From: Pseudomonadota bacterium
GTDB lineage: Bacteria; Pseudomonadota; Gammaproteobacteria; Enterobacterales; Succinivibrionaceae
Direction: 5' to 3'
Assembly: GCA_023460615.1 (NCBI GenBank)
Contig: JAEWPL010000064.1
Coordinates: 1 to 12,203 of the forward strand
Length of the DNA: 12,203 bases
Shown here: positions 1 to 6,659 of the stretch, in pieces
Layout: each line of letters opens with the position of its first letter
Numbering within the stretch: the first letter of the stretch is position 1
Position numbers and translations under genes: made by a program
The notes under the pieces: generated by a model
Database searches by the model: none
Told to the model about the DNA's origin: nothing
Seen by the model: only the letters and a program-made list of their open reading frames with translations

Positions 1-710
1 CAGCCCTACTTACCAACTTGCAACCTCGTAATGTAATCTTTATTGACGAAATTCACCGTCTATCACCTGTAATTGAGGAATTCTTATATCCTGCGATGGA
101 AGATTACATGGTTGATATTATGACCGGTGAAGGCCCATCTGCCCGTTCCATTAAGATTAACTTAAATCCATTTACCTTAATTGGTGCAACAACTCGTGCA
201 GGAACTTTAACCTCTCCATTAAGAGCGCGTTTTGGTATCATATTGCAGTTGCAATTTTATACACCAAAAGAGCTTGAGATTATTGTTAATGCTTCAGCTA
301 AGAAGTTGAATGTACAAATTGAGCCTGATGGAGCCTATGAGATTGCATCTCGTAGTCGTGGTACTCCACGTATTGCAAATCGTATCTTACGCAGAGTAAG
401 AGACTACGCTCAAGTAGTTGGTGGTGGTATTATCACCAAGCAAATTGCACGCTCTGCTTTAAAGATGTTATCTATCGATGAGTCAGGTTTTGATGATTTT
501 GATAGAAGATATTTGCAATGTATTATTGAAGATTTCAATGGTGGACCTGTAGGTATTGAAAGTTTAGCAGCTTCCTTAGGTCACGATAGAGATACTTTAG
601 AGAATGTTGTAGAGCCATACATTCTTCAGCAAGGCTTTGTGCAACGTACTAGAACAGGTCGTATTGCCACAGCTAAAGCTTATGAAAAATTCGGATTAAA
701 AAAGGAATAA
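1..710 (+). CDS. ruvB: RuvB, Holliday junction branch-migration ATPase, C-terminal part (5' truncated by the window edge)
   Basis: The frame is open from base 3 and gives 235 residues, about the last 70% of a family of roughly 335 residues. RuvB is the hexameric AAA+ motor that RuvA loads on Holliday junctions to drive branch migration. Visible parts are the Walker B/DExH segment (FIDEIHRLSP, near bases 40-72), sensor 1 (TLIGATTRAG), the SPLRARFG arginine-finger stretch, and sensor 2 (RGTPRIANR, near bases 358-384). A winged-helix DNA-binding domain follows (GGPVGIESLA through QGFVQRTRTGRIAT). The Walker A part is off the left edge. A TTG at base 18 is internal and is not a start. The stop is 1 nt before the ybgC start codon, the usual ruvB-ybgC-tol layout of many gammaproteobacteria. 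Confidence 0.97.
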   Translation, partial: ALLTNLQPRNVIFIDEIHRLSPVIEEFLYPAMEDYMVDIMTGEGPSARSIKINLNPFTLIGATTRAGTLTSPLRARFGIILQLQFYTPKELEIIVNASAKKLNVQIEPDGAYEIASRSRGTPRIANRILRRVRDYAQVVGGGIITKQIARSALKMLSIDESGFDDFDRRYLQCIIEDFNGGPVGIESLAASLGHDRDTLENVVEPYILQQGFVQRTRTGRIATAKAYEKFGLKKE

Positions 711-711
711 C

Positions 712-1152
712 ATGGAAAAGCCTTTTAGTCTAAATGCTAGAGTCTATTATGAGGATACAGACGCTGGCGGTATTGTATATTATGCAAATTATTTAAAGTT
801 CTGCGAGCGCGCTAGAACCGAGTGGTTGCGAGGCATGCATATGTCGCAATCACAAATGTTAGAACAGCAGATGGGCTTTGTAATTAAAAATATTAAAGGT
901 AATTATGTAAGCTCAGCAAAACTTGATGATTTGTTAACCATAACTTGCATTCCAACTAAGGTTAAGCATGCAAGTTTAGTTATTTATCAGCAAGTGTTTA
1001 ATCAGAATAATGAATTATTGTTTGAGTTTGAATGTTCTATTGCTTTTTTGAATATGCAACTTAAAAAGCCTATGATCATGCCAAAAGAAGCTATTGCTTA
1101 TATCAAACAATTTGTACCAGAAAATACAGAAGATCTTGAGGTAAAAATCTAA
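712..1152 (+). CDS. ybgC: YbgC, Tol-Pal-associated acyl-CoA thioesterase
   Basis: A 146-residue single hotdog-fold protein of the 4-hydroxybenzoyl-CoA thioesterase/YbgC family, which hydrolyses acyl-CoAs in the cytoplasm. Its link to phospholipid metabolism is only partly understood. The family signature YYEDTDAGGIVYYANYLKF lies at residues 12-30, with the catalytic Asp at D17 (D18 in E. coli), followed by CERARTEWLR. Length is normal for the family (about 134-150). The start at 712 has an AAAGGA ribosome site inside the ruvB 3' end. The next gene, tolQ, begins 2 nt after the stop, so the genes are very likely co-transcribed and translationally coupled. Confidence 0.95.
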   Translation: MEKPFSLNARVYYEDTDAGGIVYYANYLKFCERARTEWLRGMHMSQSQMLEQQMGFVIKNIKGNYVSSAKLDDLLTITCIPTKVKHASLVIYQQVFNQNNELLFEFECSIAFLNMQLKKPMIMPKEAIAYIKQFVPENTEDLEVKI

Positions 1153-1154
1153 AA

Positions 1155-2114
1155 ATGGACGCACAAGGTACTTTATCAATTTCAAACCTAATCTTAAACG
1201 CAAGCCCTCTAGTTCAGGTGGTAATGTTGTTTTTATTAGGTTTATCTGTTGCCTCATGGACAATCATCGTTTCTCGTTCTAGCACTTATAAAATCGCTAG
1301 ACAAAAAGCTGATGATTTTGAGGAAAAGTTCTGGTCTGGCATTGATTTAAACAATCTATTTAACGATTGTATTAAGAGAACTTCAGAATTAAAAGGTCTT
1401 GAGGTTATTTATACTGCAGGCTTTAAAGAGTTTGTGCGTTTAATTAACTCTGGTCCTGCTGATCAAGAAGTAGTGATGGATGGTACTTACCGTCAGATGA
1501 AAGTTTCACAATCTCGTGAAATTGAAGATCTTGAGGCTCACTTAGGTACACTTGCAACTGTAGGTTCAATTAGCCCATATATTGGTCTGTTTGGTACGGT
1601 TTGGGGTATTATGCATGCCTTTATTGCTTTAGCTGCAGTTAAGAATGCTACTTTATCAATGGTAGCTCCTCCTATTGCTGAAGCTTTGATTGCAACTGCC
1701 ATGGGTTTGTTTGCTGCTATTCCTGCAGTTATGTTCTACAACCGTTTCGTAACAAAAGTTGAAGCTTTAGAAAATCGTTACATCAATTTCATGGATGAGT
1801 TTGCAACTATTCTTAACAGAAGATTAGTTCGTGTACGCTCAGAGATGACTCAAAATTCAAGTAGCCAAGCTACAACTACTCAAAGCACTACCACAAATCG
1901 TACTGAAAGAGCAGAAAGCCCTGTTCATCACTATGAGTCTAATGCAACTACACAACCTATTTATCAAAGAGGTCGTAGCTTTAATCATCCTTTATCTGAG
2001 CAGACTTCAACTTTTAATAGACAAAGAACTACAAGCGAGCCTGTTCATTACCAAACTCCAGGAGTTGAAGGTGAGCGCGAGCGTCAATTTGCGCGTAACA
2101 CTCATCAGGAGTAA
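1155..2114 (+). CDS. tolQ: TolQ, inner-membrane motor subunit of Tol-Pal, with a long C-terminal extension
   Basis: TolQ is the ExbB/MotA-like five-subunit proton channel that with TolR energises TolA during cell constriction. Three membrane segments are visible at about residues 20-40, 133-158 (TVGSISPYIGLFGTVWGIMH, the highly conserved family block) and 171-196 (APPIAEALIATAMGLFAAIP). The conserved core ends at about residue 228 (FMDEFATILNRRL), matching E. coli TolQ, which is about 230 residues in total. Here another ~90 residues follow, rich in Ser, Thr, Gln, Arg and His, with no predicted structure. They include two PVHxY-type motifs (SPVHHY near 255, EPVHYQ near 295). By family topology this tail would be cytoplasmic. 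GAGG (1138-1141) is a distant ribosome site. The start follows ybgC by 2 nt, and the stop abuts tolR. Confidence 0.95.
   Translation: MDAQGTLSISNLILNASPLVQVVMLFLLGLSVASWTIIVSRSSTYKIARQKADDFEEKFWSGIDLNNLFNDCIKRTSELKGLEVIYTAGFKEFVRLINSGPADQEVVMDGTYRQMKVSQSREIEDLEAHLGTLATVGSISPYIGLFGTVWGIMHAFIALAAVKNATLSMVAPPIAEALIATAMGLFAAIPAVMFYNRFVTKVEALENRYINFMDEFATILNRRLVRVRSEMTQNSSSQATTTQSTTTNRTERAESPVHHYESNATTQPIYQRGRSFNHPLSEQTSTFNRQRTTSEPVHYQTPGVEGERERQFARNTHQE
2107..2111 (+). promoter_or_regulatory. Ribosome binding site deciding the tolR start
   Basis: AGGAG at the very end of tolQ. It is 9 nt from the ATG at 2121 but only 3 nt from the TTG at 2115, so it supports the ATG as the start of tolR. Confidence 0.8.
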
Positions 2115-2120
2115 TTGAAA

Positions 2121-2552
2121 ATGCAAAGCGCAAGAACACGTGTTAGAACTAGACCAAAGGCAGAAATCAATGTAGTACCTTACATTGACGTTATGCTAGT
2201 GTTATTAGTTATTTTTATTGCGACAGCACCTGTAGTTATGCAAGGTGTAACTGTTGATCTTCCACAAGCTGAAGCTGAAACCATGAATGAAGATCAAAAG
2301 ACACCTATTATCGCAACAGTAGACAAAGTAGGTCAGTATTATGTAACCATCGATACTAATAATGTAAAGATGGGATCTTTAGATGAGCTTACAGCTTATG
2401 TATCCTCAGAGTTACAAAAAGATCTTACAAGGCCTGTTGTTGTACAAGGTGATGCACAAGTACCTTATGACAATGTTATTCAACTTATGAACGCACTAAA
2501 AAAGAGTGGCGTTAAGAGTGTAGGTTTAGTAACTGAGCCTGTATCAAATTAA
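2121..2552 (+). CDS. tolR: TolR, inner-membrane/periplasmic Tol-Pal motor subunit
   Basis: A 143-residue ExbD/TolR protein, almost the same length as E. coli TolR (142). A short basic cytoplasmic tail (RTRVRTRPK) leads to one membrane helix at about 19-40. The helix contains D23 in NVVPYIDVMLVLLVIFIAT, the Asp that carries protons at the TolQ interface in the family. A periplasmic dimer domain follows at about 55-143. An in-frame TTG at 2115 sits only 3 nt from the AGGAG site (2107-2111). The ATG at 2121 has ideal spacing of 9 nt and puts the key Asp at residue 23 exactly as in E. coli, so 2121 is chosen. Ribosome binding lies inside the end of tolQ, implying coupling. Confidence 0.96.
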   Translation: MQSARTRVRTRPKAEINVVPYIDVMLVLLVIFIATAPVVMQGVTVDLPQAEAETMNEDQKTPIIATVDKVGQYYVTIDTNNVKMGSLDELTAYVSSELQKDLTRPVVVQGDAQVPYDNVIQLMNALKKSGVKSVGLVTEPVSN

Positions 2553-2561
2553 AGGTTTGTT

Positions 2562-3554
2562 ATGAAAATTAATATGAAGGTTGCTTTTATCATAGCAATC
2601 TTAATTCATGCAATTATCTTAGCAGTATTGCTATTGCGTATAAATCTTGATAAACCGTCAAGACCAAATCTTGGTAAAGGCGATATCATGCATGCTACCT
2701 TTGTGCCTCCAGCTAAGGGTAAAGAAACTGGTAAAGCTAGTGCTAAAAAGAGTGAACCTGAATCTACTGTGGTGATTGAAGATCCTAAAGTAAAAGAGGA
2801 AGCTTTAAAGCGTGAGCAACAAGCTAAAGAATTAAAGCAACGCATGGAGCAGAAGAAACTAGAAGAGCAAAAGAAACAGGCTGATCTTGCTTTAAAGAAA
2901 AAGAAGATTGAAGAAGAAAAGAAAAAATTAGAAGAGCAAAAGAAGAAAGAAGAAGAGCTTAAAAAGAAGCTAGAAGAAGAGAAAAAGCAAAAGGCTGAAG
3001 AAGAGAAGAAAAAGAAACTAGAAGAGCAGAAAAAGCTTGAGGAAAAGAAGAAATTAGAAGAACAAAAGAAGCTTGAAGAACAAAAGAAAAAAGCTGAAGC
3101 AGAAAAGAAAAAGTTAGAAGAGAAAAAGAAACAAGAAGAGCTAGCTAAGAAGAAAGCAGAAGCTGCAGCTAAGGCTAAAGCACAAGCTGAGGCAAAGGCA
3201 AAAGCTCAGGCAGATTCTCTTGAAGATGACATTTTAGGCACCGCTGATGGCGATGAGAAGAATGGTCAAGGTTTAGGCTCTGGCGGTTCAGGTGGTGAGG
3301 CTGGATACGGTGATAAAGTTCGAGGCTTAATCGAGCAGAACTGGCGTATTGATCCTTCCATGAACGGCAAGAGGGTAGTAGTTACAATTAAAATTGACAA
3401 CAATGGCATGGTAACAAGCCAAAATTGTCAAGGTGATGAAAAGGTATGTGCAAGTGCACTTGAGTCAATTGTGAACGTGGGTATGTTCCCAAAACCACCT
3501 TCAAGTTGTCCAGAGTGTTCAAATATTAAGATTTCTATGACACCAAAGCTTTAA
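2562..3554 (+). CDS. tolA: TolA, periplasm-spanning inner-membrane protein of Tol-Pal
   Basis: A 330-residue TolA (E. coli 421) with the three-domain plan. The N-terminal membrane anchor is at about residues 7-25 and meets TolQR. A long rod follows at about 73-220, then a Gly-rich hinge at about 234-247 (GQGLGSGGSGG), then domain III at about 248-330 (YGDKVRGLIEQNW...), which binds TolB/Pal. The rod is dominated by Lys and Glu in K(K)LEEQKK-like units rather than the Ala-rich KAEAAAK units of E. coli; such a composition favours a charged single alpha helix. Domain III has four cysteines (C289, C296, C316, C319), against the single disulfide pair of E. coli. AAAGG at 2551-2555 overlaps the tolR stop. 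A second in-frame ATG at 2574 is possible but less well placed. Identity rests on context plus architecture. Confidence 0.95.
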   Translation: MKINMKVAFIIAILIHAIILAVLLLRINLDKPSRPNLGKGDIMHATFVPPAKGKETGKASAKKSEPESTVVIEDPKVKEEALKREQQAKELKQRMEQKKLEEQKKQADLALKKKKIEEEKKKLEEQKKKEEELKKKLEEEKKQKAEEEKKKKLEEQKKLEEKKKLEEQKKLEEQKKKAEAEKKKLEEKKKQEELAKKKAEAAAKAKAQAEAKAKAQADSLEDDILGTADGDEKNGQGLGSGGSGGEAGYGDKVRGLIEQNWRIDPSMNGKRVVVTIKIDNNGMVTSQNCQGDEKVCASALESIVNVGMFPKPPSSCPECSNIKISMTPKL

Positions 3555-3580
3555 GGGCATATAATAAGCAAAAAAATTCA

Positions 3581-3585
3581 AGGAG
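3581..3585 (+). promoter_or_regulatory. Ribosome binding site deciding the tolB start
   Basis: AGGAG lies 8 nt before the ATG at 3594 and only 2 nt before the in-frame TTG at 3588, so the shorter 428-residue TolB is preferred. Confidence 0.8.
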
Positions 3586-3593
3586 TTTTGCTC

Positions 3594-4880
3594 ATGTTTA
3601 AAAGGTTGTTAGCAGTATTTGGTCTAATGGTTCTTGCCATTAGTGCACATGCTGAATTACAAATTGAAATTACAGGTGGTATTAACGAAGGTCGTAAGAT
3701 TGCCGTTTATCCATTTGCACAAGATCCAAATGTTAATGTTGATGTAGCCTCTGTAGTTAGTGCTGATTTAATGAGATCTGGTAAGTTCTCACCTCTATCA
3801 AGATCAGTATTACCTAACAATGGCGTAGTTGAGAACAAGGTAAACGCAGATGCTGTAGCATCTACTGGCGCTGAAGCTTGTGTTTATGGCGTAGTTCAAG
3901 CAATTGAAGGTGGTAAGTATAACGTAGAGTTCCAAGTAGTAGCATTACAAGGCTCAAAGAAAGGTCAAGTAATTGCTCATTACAAGGGAGCTTCATCACT
4001 TGCTACCATGAGACAAGCAGCTCACCGTGTATCAGATAGAATTTATGAAGCTTTTACAGGTCAGCGTGGTTGTTTTAGAACTCGTATTGCTTATATCGTA
4101 ACAAAGATGGGCGCTAAGTTCCCATATCAGTTAATGACAGCTGATTACGACGGTTACAATGAAACTCCTGTGGTAAAGTCTACACAACCAATCATGACTC
4201 CATCTTGGGCTCCTGATGGTTCACGTTTAGCTTATGTAAGTTTTGAAAGTCGTCGTCCTGCAATCTTTGTGCAGAATATTAAGACTCACAAGCGTACTAA
4301 GCTTGCATCCTTCACTGGTTTAAATAGCTCACCTGCTTGGTCACCTGATGGTACTAAGATTGCTATGACTCTATCAAAAGATGGTCAACCTGATATTTAC
4401 TACTTTGACTTAGGTTTAGGTAAGTTCCAAAGAGTAACAGCTAATAAAGCAATTGATACTGAGCCTACCTGGTCAGCAGATAGCAAAGCTTTATACTTCA
4501 CCTCAGAGCGTGGTGGCAAGGCTCAAATCTACAAGTATGATTTCAATACTAGAAAGACTGAGCGCGTGACCTATCAAGGTGCACGTAATTTGTCAGCTCG
4601 TCAAATTCCAGGTACTAAGTCTTTAATCGTTATTACTCAAGTAAATGGCTTTAGAGTAGCCCGTGTTGATCCAGATGGCAGTATTTATATGCTAACTACC
4701 TCTTCTCTAGATGAGTCACCAAGTGTTGCACCTAATGGAAGTATGGTAATATATTCAACAGTTTATCAAGGACGCAAAGGCTTAGCTTTAGTTTCAGCAG
4801 ATGGCAGATTTAAAGCAAATCTTCCATCAAGCCAAGGTGAAATTAGCGCACCTGCTTGGGGTCCACTTTTATCAAAATAA
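3594..4880 (+). CDS. tolB: TolB, periplasmic beta-propeller protein of Tol-Pal
   Basis: 428 residues (E. coli 430). A signal peptide (residues 1-20, cleavage AHA|ELQ) is followed by an N-terminal alpha/beta domain to about 160. A six-bladed beta-propeller then shows repeated blades of the form W(A/S)PDGSRLAYVS, WSPDGTKIAMT and WSADSKALYFTS. TolB binds Pal through the propeller and TolA through the mature N terminus. The conserved junction FRTRIAYIVT is at 161-170. The mature protein has exactly two cysteines, C96 and C160, replacing residues that are not Cys in E. coli. An in-frame TTG at 3588 is rejected as start because it lies 2 nt from AGGAG (3581-3585); the ATG at 3594 has 8-nt spacing and a cleaner signal peptide. 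It sits 39 nt after tolA in the same operon. Confidence 0.97.
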   Translation: MFKRLLAVFGLMVLAISAHAELQIEITGGINEGRKIAVYPFAQDPNVNVDVASVVSADLMRSGKFSPLSRSVLPNNGVVENKVNADAVASTGAEACVYGVVQAIEGGKYNVEFQVVALQGSKKGQVIAHYKGASSLATMRQAAHRVSDRIYEAFTGQRGCFRTRIAYIVTKMGAKFPYQLMTADYDGYNETPVVKSTQPIMTPSWAPDGSRLAYVSFESRRPAIFVQNIKTHKRTKLASFTGLNSSPAWSPDGTKIAMTLSKDGQPDIYYFDLGLGKFQRVTANKAIDTEPTWSADSKALYFTSERGGKAQIYKYDFNTRKTERVTYQGARNLSARQIPGTKSLIVITQVNGFRVARVDPDGSIYMLTTSSLDESPSVAPNGSMVIYSTVYQGRKGLALVSADGRFKANLPSSQGEISAPAWGPLLSK

Positions 4881-4903
4881 TTTGCTTTAGGAAGTAATTA
4901 AAA

Positions 4904-5431
4904 ATGTTAAAAAATTATTTGTTAGTAATTCTATGTGCTTTATCTTTAGGTACATTAACTGCTTGTTCAACTTCAGGTGATGATTCTTCAGCTTTAGTTG
5001 AAGACGGTTCTTCATCAGATGCTCAATTAGGTTTAGATGACGACGGCTCATTAACTGTAGGTGATCCAAACGCACAAGACGGCTTTAATGGTCCTGCTGA
5101 GTTACAAAACGCTAATACCATTTACTTTGCTTTCAACTCAGAAAACATTCAAGACGAGTACTTAGCAGTAATGCAAAAGCATGCTAATTATTTAAAGAAG
5201 AATCCTGATGCACGTGTAATCATCGAAGGTCACACCGATGAGCGTGGTACTCCTGAGTACAACATTGCTTTAGGTGAGAGACGTGCTCGTTCAGTTGCTC
5301 GCTATATGCAAAATCTTGGTGTTGATGTAAATCAATTATCAATCGTAAGCTATGGTGAGGAAAAGCCTGCTGTTGAAGGTCATAATGAAGCAGCTTGGTC
5401 AAAGAATCGTCGTGCAGTTCTAAACTACTAA
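4904..5431 (+). CDS. pal: Pal, peptidoglycan-associated outer-membrane lipoprotein
   Basis: 175 residues (E. coli 173). A lipoprotein signal ends in the lipobox LTAC with the lipidated Cys at residue 21. Ser at +2 argues for outer-membrane sorting by Lol rather than inner-membrane retention. A flexible acidic Ser/Asp-rich linker runs to about 62. An OmpA-like domain then binds diaminopimelate peptidoglycan: IYFAFNSENI, the signature EGHTDERGTPEYNIALGERR at about residues 107-126, and SIVSYGEEKPA through SKNRRAVLNY at the C terminus. Pal anchors the outer membrane to the wall and is displaced by TolB when TolA is energised. AGGAAG at 4889-4894 is well spaced from the ATG. It follows tolB by 23 nt and is followed by a strong terminator. 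Confidence 0.98.
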   Translation: MLKNYLLVILCALSLGTLTACSTSGDDSSALVEDGSSSDAQLGLDDDGSLTVGDPNAQDGFNGPAELQNANTIYFAFNSENIQDEYLAVMQKHANYLKKNPDARVIIEGHTDERGTPEYNIALGERRARSVARYMQNLGVDVNQLSIVSYGEEKPAVEGHNEAAWSKNRRAVLNY

Positions 5432-5456
5432 TTTAAGTTTAGATATGTTATAAATG

Positions 5457-5482
5457 GGCAAGGAATTATCCTTGCCTTTTTT
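5457..5482 (+). terminator. Intrinsic terminator between pal and cpoB
   Basis: A perfect 7-bp GC-rich stem, GGCAAGG (5457-5463) and CCTTGCC (5470-5476), with loop AATTAT is followed directly by six T (5477-5482). It ends 16 nt before the cpoB ATG. It should end part of the tol-pal transcript and leave cpoB at a lower level through read-through, or act as an mRNA 3'-end stabiliser for pal. Confidence 0.9.
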
Positions 5483-5498
5483 ATTAGAAGTGAAACAA

Positions 5499-6254
5499 AT
5501 GAAATTTAAGATCTTATCTAAAGTAAAAGTGATTACTTTAGCAATAGCTGTAGCATTAAGTAGTGCTTCATACGCTGACGATGAACAGCTGTTAATTTTA
5601 CAAAGAAACTTACTTGAAGCTCAAAATGAGAATCAGGAGTTAGAGTCTCAGCTTGCTGATGCTCAAGGTCAAATTGAAGAGCTAAATTATCAGTTAAAGC
5701 AATTAAAAGCAGAGAATGAAGCTTTAAAATCTCAGACTTTAAATGCAACTGCTACAGAGACTAACCAAGAGACAACAGTTCAAGGTCAGGATGATACTAT
5801 TACGCTTACAAATGCCAATGGAACAGCTGGAGCTACTATCTCTAAGAGTAAAGTGGTAACTAAAAAGAGTGAGCCTAAAGTTACAGATGAAGCACAAAAG
5901 CTTTATCAAAGCTCTTATGATAAGCTCATGAAAAATGACTTTGAAAATGCAGCTAAAGGCTTTAATACCTTTATTAGTAAGTATCCAGATAACACTCTTA
6001 CACCTAATGCTTGGTATTGGCTTGGTCAAATCCAATTTAAGCAAAACAAGTATCAAGAAGCTCGCTTAAGCTTTATGAATACAGCTAAGGTTACTAATAG
6101 TGCTAAGCGTCCTGATGCTTTATATAAATTAGGTATGACCTCAATTGCAATTGGTGATAAAGACAAAGCAAAACGTTACTTTGATCTTTTAATTAAAACT
6201 TATCCAAACACACCTTCTGCAACTCTTGCTAAAAAAGAGCTTGGATCTCTTTAA
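5499..6254 (+). CDS. cpoB: CpoB (YbgF), periplasmic coiled-coil/TPR coordinator of Tol-Pal and peptidoglycan synthesis
   Basis: 251 residues from ATG 5499 (E. coli 263). A signal peptide (1-26, cleavage SYA|DDE) precedes a trimerising coiled coil at about 30-76 (QRNLLEAQNENQELESQLAD...). A Thr/Asn-rich linker follows at about 77-130, then a C-terminal TPR block at about 132-250 with units such as YDKLMKNDFENAAKGFNTFI, WYWLGQIQFKQNKYQEARLS and LYKLGMTSIAIGDKDKAKRY. CpoB modulates PBP1B/LpoB in response to the Tol state. A longer in-frame start at 5454 is rejected because it falls inside the terminator stem region, spoils the signal peptide and has no ribosome site. The only candidate ribosome site for 5499 is a weak AGAAGTG (5486-5492). 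Confidence 0.94.
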   Translation: MKFKILSKVKVITLAIAVALSSASYADDEQLLILQRNLLEAQNENQELESQLADAQGQIEELNYQLKQLKAENEALKSQTLNATATETNQETTVQGQDDTITLTNANGTAGATISKSKVVTKKSEPKVTDEAQKLYQSSYDKLMKNDFENAAKGFNTFISKYPDNTLTPNAWYWLGQIQFKQNKYQEARLSFMNTAKVTNSAKRPDALYKLGMTSIAIGDKDKAKRYFDLLIKTYPNTPSATLAKKELGSL

Positions 6255-6259
6255 GAATA

Positions 6260-6288
6260 AAGCTCCACAATTTAAATTTGTGGAGCTT
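6260..6288 (+). terminator. Hairpin after cpoB, probable transcript end without a U tract
   Basis: A perfect 11-bp inverted repeat, AAGCTCCACAA (6260-6270) and TTGTGGAGCTT (6278-6288), with a 7-nt AT loop begins 5 nt after the cpoB stop. No T-run follows, so it is either a Rho-dependent or RNA-stabilising 3' end rather than a classical intrinsic terminator. Confidence 0.6.
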
Positions 6289-6477
6289 GAACCTACCTGT
6301 TATTACCTACAAATCTAAAATAAATGTATGTAAAGTAAGAATATTTAACTTAACTTTATACGCTCTAATATTTTGTAAAATCAGTTTTGAGTAAATTTAG
6401 CTAAATTTGCTCTTAAAATCCTAAAAAGCCTTTAAAAATAGTAAGTTAACAAATGCGATAAATAAGCGATTTGTAAA
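6289..6477. other. AT-rich gap between cpoB and the tRNA promoter
   Basis: No open frame with a plausible ribosome site was seen. The stretch is very AT-rich. The only clear structure is the palindrome at 6389-6412, described separately. Near 6449-6474 there is a looser inverted ACAAAT/ATTTGT pair and two copies of GCGAT, too weak to call. Confidence 0.5.
6389..6412. repeat. Palindrome with a perfect 16-bp core
   Basis: The core AAATTTAGCTAAATTT (6393-6408) is a perfect 16-bp palindrome. GAGT (6389-6392) and GCTC (6409-6412) extend it with one G-T wobble, giving 11-bp arms. It lies between cpoB and the tRNA promoter. It could be a protein-binding site or an RNA hairpin; no T-run follows on the + strand. 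Confidence 0.6.
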
Positions 6478-6540
6478 AATAATTAAAAAAAAGTAAAAAA
6501 AATACTTGCAATAGGTCAAATTTTTAGTAAAATGGTCGCC
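6478..6540 (+). promoter_or_regulatory. Strong sigma70 promoter of the tRNA cluster with UP element and GC-rich discriminator
   Basis: TTGCAA (6506-6511) and TAAAAT (6528-6533) are 16 nt apart. Upstream, A-tracts at about 6483-6502 resemble an UP element. Immediately downstream of the -10, GGTCGCC (6534-6540) is an unusually GC-rich patch in an AT-rich region and fits the discriminator typical of stringently controlled tRNA/rRNA promoters. Transcription should start near 6540, about 33 nt before the first tRNA. Confidence 0.8.
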
Positions 6541-6555
6541 GTTGACTTAATCAAC
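6541..6555 (+). other. Small hairpin in the tRNA transcript leader
   Basis: GTTGA (6541-6545) and TCAAC (6551-6555) form a perfect 5-bp stem with loop CTTAA near the predicted 5' end of the tRNA precursor. It may protect or present the 5' end. Confidence 0.45.
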
Positions 6556-6565
6556 AAACCAAATG

Positions 6566-6653
6566 CAAGTTTGGGTCGTTAGCTCAGTCGGTAGAGCAGC
6601 GGACTTTTAATCCGTTGGTCGAGAGTTCGAATCTCTCACGACCCACCAACTTG
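6566..6653 (+). repeat. Leader/trailer inverted repeat around tRNA-Lys(TTT)
   Basis: CAAGT (6566-6570) and ACTTG (6649-6653) flank the tRNA and can pair for 5 bp, beginning directly after the CCA end. Confidence 0.45.
6573..6648 (+). tRNA. tRNA-Lys(TTT)
   Basis: 76 nt including encoded CCA. The acceptor stem is GGGTCGT/ACGACCC. The anticodon loop CTTTTAA gives anticodon TTT. The T arm GAGAG-TTCGAAT-CTCTC is perfect. It closely resembles E. coli lysT and sits, as there, downstream of cpoB/ybgF. Confidence 0.97.
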
Positions 6654-6659
6654 ATACGC

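Noticed and set aside
1015..1263. Minus-strand open frame over ybgC/tolQ
   Set aside because: Antisense shadow of two well-supported genes, with no recognisable protein features.
2850..3190. Purine-rich repetitive tract as a CRISPR-like or satellite repeat
   Set aside because: It is in-frame coding sequence for the TolA Lys/Glu rod, with imperfect units and no spacers.
5454..5498. Fifteen extra N-terminal residues for CpoB
   Set aside because: The extension covers the pal terminator hairpin, places 15 residues ahead of a clear signal peptide and lacks a ribosome site.
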